Under the pieces are notes generated by a model. The model was not told the DNA's origin and did not search any database. It saw only the letters and a list, made by a program, of their open reading frames with translations. Below, one piece after another: positions 5,774 through 12,966 of a stretch of 12,966 nucleotides of DNA. Source of the DNA: Spirosoma sp. (GTDB lineage Bacteria > Bacteroidota > Bacteroidia > Cytophagales > Spirosomataceae); assembly GCA_025351545.1 (NCBI GenBank), contig JANXVQ010000970.1, positions 1 to 12,966 on the forward strand, given 5' to 3'. Positions within the stretch are counted from its first letter, which is position 1. Each line of letters opens with the position of its first letter. Made by a program: the position numbers and the translations under genes.

Positions 5774-6835
5774 TTACACTGTCTTCACCAGGTCAACCAG
5801 TGTCTCAATCCAGATTGGACTGTCGTTCAAACTTTCGACCAGTTGCCAGTGTTTTCCACCCGCCTGCTCAAATAATTCTTTGTACTCGACCCCAACTTCA
5901 ATAGTTGTTTCCAAACAATCGGCGACAAAAGCGGGCGAAAAAGCCAGCACACTCTTGATCCCTTTAGCCGGCAACTCCTTGATTATATCGTCAGTATAGG
6001 GCTTAATCCAGGGGTCGCTACCCAACCGAGATTGAAAGCAGGTTGTGTATTTGCCTTCTGGAATATTCATTGCCTTTACCAACAAACGTGTCGTTTCAAA
6101 ACACTGTGCCCGATAACAGTGCTGATTTAAGGTCTGAAGCGATCCGCAGCACTCGCCAAACTGGCAAACGGTTTTTGTTACGTCGCCTTTCCGAATCTGT
6201 CTTTCTGGCAATCCATGATAGCTGAACAGAAAATGATCGTAGTCATAGGCAGCCATGTATTTTCGGCCAAGTTGGGCAAATCCCTCAATAAATTTTGGAT
6301 GCTCGAGAAATCGGTTGATAAAACGAATTGCCGGAATTACCTGCCATGTTTTCACGACATCCATCACCTTCTCGTAGACCGATCCGGTTGATGCTGAGGC
6401 ATATTGCGGGAAAAAAGGAATGACAATAATATCTGTCAAACCCAATTGCTGAAACTCGTTCAAGCCCGTTTCAATAGCCGGACTCTGGTAGCGCATCGCT
6501 AATCTGACAACATAGTCATCGCCTAATGCATTTTGCAGGTCACGTTCAACGATCTTTCCGTAGTACTTCAGCGGTGAGCCTGTTTCAGCCCAGAGCTGCT
6601 TATAAATCCTGGCTGATTTGGGAGCACGAAACGGGGCAATAATGCCGTTGACGAGTAATGAACGCGAAATGAATGGGATGTCTATAACCCGGCCATCCAT
6701 CAGAAATTCGCGAAGATATTTACGCACATCCGGTATCGAGGGACTGTCGGGTGTACCCAGGTTAACAATTAAAACGCCCGTCTTTCCGTATGATTTTTGG
6801 GCGGTAACGGGTGATTGCAAAACAGAAACGTCCAT
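5774..6835 (-). CDS. hemH: Ferrochelatase HemH
   Basis: This 353-residue enzyme inserts ferrous iron into a porphyrin in the last steps of heme synthesis. Family landmarks are GVLIVNLGTPDSP (20-32), FFPQYASASTGS (141-152), FSYHGLPER (204-212) with the catalytic H207, FQSRLGSDPWIKPY (267-280), and FSPAFVADCLETTIE (299-313) with the conserved E309. Between residues 224 and 245 lie five cysteines (C224, C229, C230, C240, C245). Some bacterial ferrochelatases have an internal cysteine cluster that ligates a [2Fe-2S] centre, and this segment fits that type. The enzyme is expected in the cytosol or loosely at the inner membrane. It is divergent from oxyR across 214 bases that hold a candidate OxyR site; E. 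coli hemH is known to be in the OxyR regulon, so peroxide control is plausible. Start: the ATG at 6835, about 19 residues before the conserved core. Length is normal. Confidence 0.95.
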   Translation of the reverse strand: MDVSVLQSPVTAQKSYGKTGVLIVNLGTPDSPSIPDVRKYLREFLMDGRVIDIPFISRSLLVNGIIAPFRAPKSARIYKQLWAETGSPLKYYGKIVERDLQNALGDDYVVRLAMRYQSPAIETGLNEFQQLGLTDIIVIPFFPQYASASTGSVYEKVMDVVKTWQVIPAIRFINRFLEHPKFIEGFAQLGRKYMAAYDYDHFLFSYHGLPERQIRKGDVTKTVCQFGECCGSLQTLNQHCYRAQCFETTRLLVKAMNIPEGKYTTCFQSRLGSDPWIKPYTDDIIKELPAKGIKSVLAFSPAFVADCLETTIEVGVEYKELFEQAGGKHWQLVESLNDSPIWIETLVDLVKTV

Positions 6836-6925
6836 GTTGAGAAAAAACAGTGATAATAGCGAGTAAGTTGCCGCTTATTTGGGTTTATAAATGCCCGTCA
6901 AAACAATTGTCAGGATACTCTACAA

Positions 6926-6933
6926 CAAAAATA
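6926..6933 (-). promoter_or_regulatory. Candidate -7 element of hemH
   Basis: TATTTTTG on the minus strand matches TAnnTTTG fully. No TTG is found 17-23 bases upstream, which would fit a promoter that needs an activator. The predicted start is near 6919, with a leader of about 84 bases. Confidence 0.4.
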
Positions 6934-6947
6934 CGATAAGGATGGAT

Positions 6948-6975
6948 TTGTTTTGTTCGATATAATTTAGATTTG
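6948..6975 (+). promoter_or_regulatory. Candidate oxyR promoter
   Basis: TTG (6948-6950), 17 bases, TAGATTTG (6968-6975), a full match to the phylum's -7 consensus. The expected start is near 6982, with a leader of about 68 bases. The -7 element lies inside the inverted repeat at 6959-6988, so a protein bound there would block it. Confidence 0.45.
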
Positions 6976-6988
6976 TATAAATTATATC
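6959..6988. promoter_or_regulatory. Perfect inverted repeat in the hemH-oxyR intergenic region, candidate OxyR operator
   Basis: GATATAATTTA (6959-6969) and TAAATTATATC (6978-6988) are perfect 11-base reverse complements with an 8-base spacer. A weaker CTAT-N5-ATAG pair follows at 6988-7000. LysR-type regulators bind such dyads beside divergent promoters. Relative to the predicted starts, the site covers about -40 to -69 of hemH (an activating position) and about -23 to +7 of oxyR (a repressing position). Confidence 0.5.
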
Positions 6989-7049
6989 TATAAGACATAG
7001 GCTACATGATCTTAAACGAGGTCATGGCAGTTTATACGATCCAAATTTT

Positions 7050-7991
7050 ATGACACTTACTCAACTCGACTATATTGTTTCCGTTGATACGTACCGGCAT
7101 TTTGCAAACGCTGCCGAAGCCTGCCATGTTACCCAGCCCACGCTCAGTATGCAGATTCAGAAGCTGGAAGACGAGTTGGGCGTACTTGTGTTTGACCGTT
7201 CGAAACAGCCCGTTGTGCCAACCGAAACTGGGCAAACGATTCTGGTACAGGCCAGAGATGTATTGCGTGCCGCCCGGCGTATACCTGAAATCGTTAGCGA
7301 GTCGAAAGAAGCTTTTCGGGGTGATTTTCGAATTGGTATTATCCCAACATTAGCTCCCTATCTGTTACCTTATTTCATAGGCGAATTTGTTGGTAAGTAT
7401 CCTGCGGTGTCAGTCCATATTCAGGAGTTGGTCACGGAGCAGATAGTTGAAAAACTGCGTAATGGACTGATTGATGTGGGGTTAGTTGTTACGCCACTGA
7501 CAGAGAATGGTATTACCGAAATTCCCTTGTTTCAGGAGCCTTTTGTCGCCTATGCCGCAGAATCGAACCTACTGTTGACTAAGGCAACGGTTTCGCCAGC
7601 GGATTTAAAAACAGATGGTCTGTGGCTGCTGACCGAAGGTCACTGTTTCCGTAGTCAGGTCATGAATTTGTGCGGAGCCGATCGCCAGTCAAACTGCACG
7701 ACGGCCCTGCGTTATGAAACGGGTTCACTCGAAACCCTTATCAAACTCATTGATAAACAGGGTGGTTTTACATTGCTTCCTTATCTGGCTACGCTCGATA
7801 TGGATGCGAGCCGCCGGGCGCGGCTTCGTTCGTTCGACGCGCCATCTCCCGTTCGTGAGGTGAGTTTAGTGATGCACCGCAGCTTTCTAAAACGCCAGAT
7901 TATTAACGCCTTCAAGCAGGAGATTCTGGCTTATTTGCCCACCGAATTAATTGGAACTATAAAGCGGGGAAGTGTAACAAACGTACGGTAA
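7050..7991 (+). CDS. oxyR: LysR-family peroxide sensor OxyR
   Basis: This 313-residue transcription factor senses hydrogen peroxide through a disulfide. Residues 1-60 form the winged helix-turn-helix (MTLTQLDYIVSV, then ACHVTQPTLSMQIQKLEDEL). A linker helix follows, and then the substrate-binding-like sensor domain from about 91, opening with GDFRIGIIPTLAPYLLPYF as in OxyR. The redox pair is intact: C199 in TEGHCFRSQ and C208 in VMNLC, the same spacing and, by my count, the same numbers as in E. coli OxyR; GGFTLLPYLA (238-247) is also typical. Two more cysteines (C25, C216) occur. The regulon normally contains catalase, peroxidase and iron-control genes; here the divergent neighbour is hemH. 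The ATG at 7050 gives the canonical N-terminus. Its promoter overlaps the inverted repeat at 6959-6988, which suggests autoregulation. Identity is strongly supported; the target set is inferred. Confidence 0.93.
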   Translation: MTLTQLDYIVSVDTYRHFANAAEACHVTQPTLSMQIQKLEDELGVLVFDRSKQPVVPTETGQTILVQARDVLRAARRIPEIVSESKEAFRGDFRIGIIPTLAPYLLPYFIGEFVGKYPAVSVHIQELVTEQIVEKLRNGLIDVGLVVTPLTENGITEIPLFQEPFVAYAAESNLLLTKATVSPADLKTDGLWLLTEGHCFRSQVMNLCGADRQSNCTTALRYETGSLETLIKLIDKQGGFTLLPYLATLDMDASRRARLRSFDAPSPVREVSLVMHRSFLKRQIINAFKQEILAYLPTELIGTIKRGSVTNVR

Positions 7992-8131
7992 AAGAAGCAA
8001 CAGCTGCCAGGATTTACACGCAGATTTTTTTGAGTGAATACCCGTTTGTCCAGCTGAGTAGACTTGCGCTAATTGTGTATTTTACTGATAACTAAGTTAA
8101 TAGAATGGATACAAAACAGTAGACAGGAACA

Positions 8132-8139
8132 TATATTTG
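8132..8139 (+). promoter_or_regulatory. Candidate -7 element of the Ig-repeat protein gene
   Basis: TATATTTG matches TAnnTTTG fully and lies about 49 bases before the ATG at 8188. No TTG occurs 17-23 bases upstream, so the promoter may be weak or depend on another factor. Confidence 0.35.
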
Positions 8140-8187
8140 TCCATTGTTACCCTCAATTAATTTCTAACTCTCTAGCTAATTAGTAGT

Positions 8188-11100
8188 ATGATTCAACGTT
8201 TATTCTGGGCTGGTATTTCCAAACAGCCTCTGGAGTGGTTATTTACGAGTCTACTATTTCTGGTTGGGCTATTTGGGGCATTTCATACGTCAGCACAATC
8301 GCTTAATACACAGCCTTTAACTGTTACTTCAGTGTGCCAGGGTTCTCAGATTGAGGTGACAGGCATTAGAAGTTCTCTTAGCGGCATTCTCACCGTTGAA
8401 CTTTCTAACGGAGGAAACACATACGCCGAAATACCTTCCTCGCTGCTGTCTGCATCCGGTCGATATGAAATTACATACCTGGCCACGATTCCGGCTAACA
8501 CACCTGCCGGGAGCCATTATCGAATTAGACTGGTTTCTAAAAATCCGGATATTATTGGAACGCCGAGTTCCACCAGTCTAACGGTGAGGGCAAAACCCGC
8601 TGCACCAACGGTTTCGCCCAACTCTGTTTTATTATGTCAGTCTCAGTCTGCCAGCCCGTTGAGTGCAACCACGACAGATGCCAGCGCGTCGTTAGTCTGG
8701 TATGGTACAAATGCAACAGGTGGTATCGGGTCAATGGTGGCTTCTCTACCATCAACAGCTGCTGCCGGTACGTTTTCGTATTATGTAACGCAGAAAGTAA
8801 ATGACTGCGAAAGTGAACGTGCTGCAATCAAGGTAGAAATAAAGCCAACACCAACTGCGCCCACGGTACAACCGGTAACGGTTTGTCTGAATGCTCCGGC
8901 GCCTGTGCTTCAGGTTGCGGGGCAGAATTTGTTGTGGTACACTAGCAATACGGGCGGTACAGGATTAGCACTTGCGCCAGTTGTTAGTACCTCACAAACA
9001 GGTCAGATCACCTATTATGTGAGTCAATCGCCAACTGGTTGCGAAAGTACCCGTTCAGTCTTGTCAGTAACGATTAACTCGATCCCCGGAGTGCCGGCGG
9101 TAGCCAGTGCAGGGCCGGTTTATTGCCGAAATGCAACGGCTATTCCTCTGGTTGCCAGTGGGCAAGGCTTAAACTGGTATCATGAGTCATCGGCTGGAAC
9201 GTCACTTGGTAATAATGTTATCCCCGACACTAAAGACGAGGGCAATTTCATCTATTATGTTAGCCAGACTGTTAATGGGTGCGAAGGATCACGCAGTAGT
9301 ATAATGGTTAAAGTAACAGCTGCACCCCCGGCTCCATCTGTTACAAATGCCTACAGTTACTGTCAGGGTACACAGGTATCCACGCTGACTGCTACAGGCA
9401 ATGGTCTTAAATGGTATGATGCATCGGGGAAAAATATTGATTCTGCGCCTACACCGTCAACCAATGCATCAGGAACAGTTAGCTATTTTGTAACACAAAC
9501 AACCGATAAATGCGAAAGCTCCCGTTCTGAAATTAAGGTGACAATAAAGCCAGCACCCGGCCCGCCCAATACGACAGCTGTTTCAGTTTGTCAGAATGAG
9601 TCGGCAAAGGTTTTGTCGGCCGATGGTCAGAATCTTCTTTGGTATACTACCGAAAATGGAGGTACTGGTTTATCGACAGCACCGACGCTTACTACGGGTC
9701 AGACGGGACAGGTTAACTATTATGTTAGTCAGCGTATTGATGGATGCGAAGGACTACGCGCCACCCTATCCACGACCGTGAAATCCTTACCGGCGGCTCC
9801 GATCGTAACCCAAAAAAATCTTTGTCAGTTTGCCCCGACCGAACTTGTGTCAGCAGTAGGCAATGGACTGATCTGGTACACGGCAGAGGGAAGTAAACTG
9901 GCATCGGCGCCATTAATTAATACCGACAAAGCGGCTTCGTTTACGATTCTGGTAGCGCAGACAGTGAATGGTTGTGAGGGGGCCAAAGCCACCCTGACGG
10001 TCAACGTTCTATCGACTCCAATACCTACCGTTGGCAAAACGATAGTGGAAATTTGCCAGGGAGTTGCTTCTCAACCCCTCAGCGCCAGCGGCAATAACCT
10101 GAAATGGACTGATCCAAATGGCACGGTAACCACGACAGCGCCGACCCCGCCAGTGTTAAATGTTACGGTAAAGCCGGAGGGTGATGTGTATTCTGTTACG
10201 CAGACGGGAGCCAATGGCTGTGAAAGCCCAAAAGCAGCTATTCGCGTTTTTGTACAGACTGTACCAACAATGTCTATTCTTGGCACAACAACAACCAATC
10301 TAGGGCTGGAGGTGCCGCTAAAATTGACCTTCACGGGTGTTGGTCCCTACAGTTTCAAACTATCGAATGGATTAAGTGGTATCAGTATAAAAGACACGAC
10401 ACTATTGGTTTTGCCGGAGCGTACAACGATCTATAAGGTTGCCGAAGTCGCGAATAAATGCGGAACAGGTTTATCCGGCAGTAGCCCTGCCGCGACCGTT
10501 ACCGTTATGATTCCCACCATTCAGACGCTAGCCTTTACCTCTACAACGCTTTGCGCCGGGGCGGTTTTGACAACCAGTTTTATGACATCAGGAGCCTTCA
10601 ATCCGGGCAGTGTTTTTAAACTACAAGTAGCTAAGATTGAAACCGATTCCACGAAGACAATCTTCGTGGACGCATTGAGTAGTCAGGATGCGAATGGAGA
10701 AATTATTGGGATCCTTCCTCGCACTTCAATTGGTGGTTCGTACCTGGTTCGGGTGATTGCAACGAACCCGAAGATTCCTATTAACGGAAGTGCCAGCCCA
10801 ACGAAACTAACCATCCGGCCATTGCCAACAGCCAAAATAACCAGCAGTCAAACCAGCTACGAAGGACAACCAACATCGTTGTCTGTATCGTTTACCGGCG
10901 AGAGCCCCTGGGGCTTTTCCTACCGGGATAGTACAGCCAGTGGATTAGGACCTAACTTAACCGTATCGACAAATGCTAATCCTTATACGGTTGAGGTTAA
11001 ACCCAGCAAAACGACCTCATATCTGCTAACAGGCATAAATAATGTGTGTGGCAATGGAACGATACTCAGGCGTTTAGCCGTCGTGACTCTGATTCCCCTG

Positions 11101-11367
11101 CTAGGAATCGAAGACCAGCCATTAGCTGACGCTGTAGACGTGTATCCTGTGCCAGCCACCACCACCCTAACAGTACGAATCAGAGGGTTATCTACTACCG
11201 AACCCGCAGTATTGGAGTTGACCGATCTGACGGGCCGGACAACCAGTCGGCAGGAAACCCGGCAGACACTGTCGACACTATCGCTCGATCAGCAACCGGC
11301 AGGAATATATATCCTCCATATAAACGTTGGCGCCCGAACGGTTTCGAAGCGAATTGTGAAGTTTTGA
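8188..11367 (+). CDS. Secreted multi-domain Ig-like repeat protein with type IX secretion sorting domain
   Basis: This is a 1059-residue exported protein. It has an N-terminal signal peptide with hydrophobic core (about 18-32: LFTSLLFLVGLFGAF) and likely cleavage after the TSAQ at 34-37. An N-terminal beta-rich module (about 40-130) is followed by seven tandem Ig-like repeats (about 131-690). Each repeat has an early Cys, an LWY or LKW motif, a YYVSQ-type strand and a GCES/GCEG motif. Cys pairs are C140/C207, C223/C275, C303/C355, C382/C432, C458/C510, C536/C586 and C613/C668, probably disulfides. Two further module types each occur twice (see findings). The last 85 residues (975-1059), with VDVYPVPATTTLTVRI, LTDLTGR, PAGIYILHI and KRIVKF, form a type A sorting domain that directs transport by the type IX system and attachment or release at the surface. 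No enzymatic domain is seen; adhesion or matrix binding is a guess. The gene is flanked by oxyR and truA without a visible operon. Confidence 0.9.
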   Translation: MIQRLFWAGISKQPLEWLFTSLLFLVGLFGAFHTSAQSLNTQPLTVTSVCQGSQIEVTGIRSSLSGILTVELSNGGNTYAEIPSSLLSASGRYEITYLATIPANTPAGSHYRIRLVSKNPDIIGTPSSTSLTVRAKPAAPTVSPNSVLLCQSQSASPLSATTTDASASLVWYGTNATGGIGSMVASLPSTAAAGTFSYYVTQKVNDCESERAAIKVEIKPTPTAPTVQPVTVCLNAPAPVLQVAGQNLLWYTSNTGGTGLALAPVVSTSQTGQITYYVSQSPTGCESTRSVLSVTINSIPGVPAVASAGPVYCRNATAIPLVASGQGLNWYHESSAGTSLGNNVIPDTKDEGNFIYYVSQTVNGCEGSRSSIMVKVTAAPPAPSVTNAYSYCQGTQVSTLTATGNGLKWYDASGKNIDSAPTPSTNASGTVSYFVTQTTDKCESSRSEIKVTIKPAPGPPNTTAVSVCQNESAKVLSADGQNLLWYTTENGGTGLSTAPTLTTGQTGQVNYYVSQRIDGCEGLRATLSTTVKSLPAAPIVTQKNLCQFAPTELVSAVGNGLIWYTAEGSKLASAPLINTDKAASFTILVAQTVNGCEGAKATLTVNVLSTPIPTVGKTIVEICQGVASQPLSASGNNLKWTDPNGTVTTTAPTPPVLNVTVKPEGDVYSVTQTGANGCESPKAAIRVFVQTVPTMSILGTTTTNLGLEVPLKLTFTGVGPYSFKLSNGLSGISIKDTTLLVLPERTTIYKVAEVANKCGTGLSGSSPAATVTVMIPTIQTLAFTSTTLCAGAVLTTSFMTSGAFNPGSVFKLQVAKIETDSTKTIFVDALSSQDANGEIIGILPRTSIGGSYLVRVIATNPKIPINGSASPTKLTIRPLPTAKITSSQTSYEGQPTSLSVSFTGESPWGFSYRDSTASGLGPNLTVSTNANPYTVEVKPSKTTSYLLTGINNVCGNGTILRRLAVVTLIPLLGIEDQPLADAVDVYPVPATTTLTVRIRGLSTTEPAVLELTDLTGRTTSRQETRQTLSTLSLDQQPAGIYILHINVGARTVSKRIVKF
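8578..10257 (+). repeat. Seven tandem Ig-like coding repeats
   Basis: Within the secreted protein, the first cysteine of each unit lies at residues 140, 223, 303, 382, 458, 536 and 613, a period of 76-83 residues (about 230-250 bases). The units share the Cys ... LWY ... YYVSQ ... GCEG order but differ enough in DNA that they look like old duplications rather than recent copies. Confidence 0.85.
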
Positions 11368-11437
11368 TAAGTCAATAGTTCCTCTACTTTTATGATCAGA
11401 AAAAAACGCGCTAAAATGACAACTGCTGATTAAACGG

Positions 11438-11445
11438 TACTTTTG
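11438..11445 (+). promoter_or_regulatory. Candidate -7 element of truA, overlapping a false TTG start
   Basis: TACTTTTG matches TAnnTTTG fully. Seven bases downstream lies the ATG at 11452, so the transcript could be leaderless or nearly so. The in-frame TTG at 11443 is part of this element, which argues against its use as start codon. No TTG -33 element was found at the right distance. Confidence 0.35.
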
Positions 11446-11451
11446 TCCGAT

Positions 11452-12213
11452 ATGCGTTATTTTATTGAACTATCGTATCGGGGAACGGCCTATCATGGCT
11501 GGCAGACACAGGCCAATGGGACAAGTGTGCAAACTACGCTCGAAGCAGCCCTGACCCAGCGACTTGGCCAACCCATTTATATTATGGGTAGCGGCCGCAC
11601 GGACGCGGGTGTTCACGCGAAGCAGCAATTTGCCCATTTCGATGTCGATGAGCCACTTGCGCTGACCGACCTGTTTATTTATTCGATCAATTGCATCTTG
11701 CCTGAAGACATTGCCATTCACACAATTTTTCCGGTTCAACCGAATGAACATGCTCGCTTTTCGGCTAATTCCCGGTATTACCAATATCACATCACGCGCC
11801 AGAAAAGTGCTTTCCAAAGCGGCCTGACGTATCATTTTCGACCTCATCTGGATGTCGAACGTATGAATGAAGCTTGCACAATACTACTGCAACACACCAA
11901 CTTTAAGAGTTTCAGTAAAGCCCGCGCCAATGTGACGCACTTTAACTGCCGACTCGATTTTGCTTACTGGAAATATACAAATGATGATTGCCTGACGTTT
12001 CATATTAAAGCGAATCGATTTTTGTGGGGCATGGTGCGCACTATTGTTGGAACGATGCTTGAGATAGGGCAGGGGCGTATGAGCCTTGACCAGTTTAAAC
12101 AAATAATTCTGGCCTTAGACCGCACGGTGGCGGGTCGGGCAGCACCGGCCAATGGGTTGTATTTAATTGAAATTGGGTATCCGGAAAAGGTTTTGCAAGA
12201 GCGTGGATCATAA
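11452..12213 (+). CDS. truA: tRNA pseudouridine synthase A (TruA)
   Basis: This 253-residue cytosolic enzyme converts uridines 38-40 of the tRNA anticodon arm to pseudouridine. The start of the fold, RYFIELSYRGTAYHGWQ (from residue 2), is followed by the catalytic loop GSGRTDAGVHA, whose Asp is residue 51, then RFSANSRYYQYHI and, near the end, FLWGMVRTIVGTMLEIG, all typical of TruA. Length is normal. An in-frame TTG at 11443 would add three residues, but the ATG at 11452 starts exactly at the conserved N-terminus and the TTG lies in a promoter-like element. The gene stands 84 bases after the secreted protein gene and 156 before ftsX, on the same strand, with no terminator seen on either side. 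Confidence 0.95.
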   Translation: MRYFIELSYRGTAYHGWQTQANGTSVQTTLEAALTQRLGQPIYIMGSGRTDAGVHAKQQFAHFDVDEPLALTDLFIYSINCILPEDIAIHTIFPVQPNEHARFSANSRYYQYHITRQKSAFQSGLTYHFRPHLDVERMNEACTILLQHTNFKSFSKARANVTHFNCRLDFAYWKYTNDDCLTFHIKANRFLWGMVRTIVGTMLEIGQGRMSLDQFKQIILALDRTVAGRAAPANGLYLIEIGYPEKVLQERGS

Positions 12214-12313
12214 GAATAGAGCATGCAGAACAGAACGTAAAGTAGTGAGTAGAACCCTGCTGTCATGTTCATTCTGAGCCCGTTTCCAGTCTCTTATGCT
12301 AAATTTTGTTAAA

Positions 12314-12347
12314 TTGGACCGTTCACCCGTTGAATGAGTTATTTTTG
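12314..12347 (+). promoter_or_regulatory. Candidate ftsX promoter
   Basis: TTG (12314-12316), 23 bases, TATTTTTG (12340-12347), a full -7 consensus match at the upper limit of spacing. The start would be near 12354, leaving a leader of about 16 bases before the ATG at 12370. Confidence 0.45.
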
Positions 12348-12369
12348 TCCCATAACACGAACGCCCTAA

Positions 12370-12966
12370 ATGGCTCGTAACAAGAAAAAAGTAGGTGCAT
12401 ATCCCAGTGGCATGATTTTATTCAGTCTGACACTGGCATTGTTTTTAATTGGTTTCTGCGGATTGCTGGCTATCCAGTCAAAGAAGCTGGTAACGTACAT
12501 CCGTGAGAACTACGAAGTGCGGGCTTTTCTGGATAAAGATCTCACTGTGCAAAAGAGTACGGCTCTATTTCACACCATTGCTGAGCAACCTTATATTCTG
12601 AAAGTCAACGGTATTCCCCAGGTTAATCTTGTTACGAAAGATGAAGCCGCGAAGGAGTTTATTGCCGAAACGAAAGAAGATTTCTCGAAGTTTCTGGGCG
12701 AAAATCCACTGCACGATAGCTACCGTATAAAACTCAGTGAAGGGTATTTTGAGGAAGCGAAATTGCAGGAAGTAAAACGAAATTTAGAAGAAATTGACGG
12801 CGTATTTGAGGTAGTTTATCAGGAAAATCTGGTAGATAATATCAACCGGAACATCACAAAAATTTATGCCGTAATGTCGGCTTTTGCGTTGATTTTGCTG
12901 TTGATTATTGTCGTTTTGATGAACAACACAATCCGGCTGGCGCTTCACTCACAACGGTTGCTGATT
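12370..12966 (+). CDS. ftsX: Cell division ABC-transporter-like permease FtsX, N-terminal part (cut by window edge)
   Basis: The frame is open from the ATG at 12370 to the end of the window (199 codons, no stop), so the gene is partial only because the window ends. A basic N-terminus (MARNKKK) is followed by the first membrane segment (about 15-35), then a periplasmic domain (about 36-155) with VRAFLDKD, LVTKDEAAKEF and ENPLHDSYRIKL. A second membrane segment (about 156-175) begins the conserved membrane domain, ending in NNTIRLALHSQR (185-196), a hallmark of FtsX. FtsX pairs with the ATPase FtsE at the division site and controls cell-wall hydrolases; ftsE is not in this window. The match in motif order makes the call firm despite truncation. 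Confidence 0.92.
   Translation, partial: MARNKKKVGAYPSGMILFSLTLALFLIGFCGLLAIQSKKLVTYIRENYEVRAFLDKDLTVQKSTALFHTIAEQPYILKVNGIPQVNLVTKDEAAKEFIAETKEDFSKFLGENPLHDSYRIKLSEGYFEEAKLQEVKRNLEEIDGVFEVVYQENLVDNINRNITKIYAVMSAFALILLLIIVVLMNNTIRLALHSQRLLI

Noticed and set aside
5682..5999. Open frame of 105 codons over the 3' end of hemH
   Set aside because: Ser/Cys-rich antisense shadow of hemH; it also runs through the hairpin at 5722-5751.
8004..8031. oxyR terminator: CTGC/GCAG stem followed by seven T
   Set aside because: The stem has only four base pairs with a 12-base loop, too weak to call.
8578..10257. CRISPR-like or tandem DNA repeat array
   Set aside because: The periodicity is at protein level (Ig-like domains of about 78 residues) in one continuous reading frame; DNA copies are divergent.
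10071..10334. Minus-strand open frame of 87 codons in the Ig-repeat gene
   Set aside because: Low-complexity Val/Thr/Gly translation, an expected shadow of the Thr/Val-rich repeat protein.
11443..11451. TTG at 11443 as truA start
   Set aside because: The ATG at 11452 begins the conserved N-terminus, and the TTG is part of a -7 element.
11470..11847. Minus-strand open frame of 125 codons inside truA
   Set aside because: Antisense to a firmly identified gene; no recognisable motifs.

Overview
The window looks like chromosomal DNA of a member of Bacteroidota, most likely a Cytophagales bacterium of the Spirosoma type. Three things point there. Several genes are preceded by the Bacteroidota promoter signature (TTG, 17-23 bases, TAnnTTTG) and lack clear Shine-Dalgarno sequences. 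A large secreted protein ends in a type IX secretion sorting domain and is built of Ig-like repeats typical of this phylum. The housekeeping genes (hemH, oxyR, truA, ftsX) have the expected form. The genus is inferred from general resemblance and was not tested.

Layout. Positions 1-168 hold the 3' end of an unrecognised gene. Positions 220-2030 hold a tightly overlapping ATPase + HNH nuclease pair that resembles the Septu (PtuA/PtuB) anti-phage system; it is visibly more A/T-rich than its flanks. Three bases after the nuclease stop, and in the same frame, an EamA/DMT-type transporter begins (2034-2906). A long perfect palindrome separates it from a convergent OmpA-family envelope protein (2975-3889, minus). 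Next comes an unrecognised helical protein (4095-5177) with an 11-base inverted repeat just before its start and a good terminator after it. About 480 non-coding bases follow, with hints of a small RNA.

Ferrochelatase hemH (5774-6835, minus) and oxyR (7050-7991, plus) are divergent. OxyR keeps both redox cysteines (C199, C208). The intergenic region holds a perfect 11+11 inverted repeat placed as expected for a LysR-type regulator that represses itself and activates the divergent gene. The protein at 8188-11367 is a cell-surface or secreted protein with seven Ig-like repeats. The window closes with truA (11452-12213) and the first 199 codons of ftsX (12370 to the edge).

For novelty, the best candidates are the Septu-like pair with its cysteine-poor HNH domain and in-frame junction to the transporter, the hemH/oxyR control region, the unknown protein with its hairpin-covered start, and the putative small RNA near 5574-5759.
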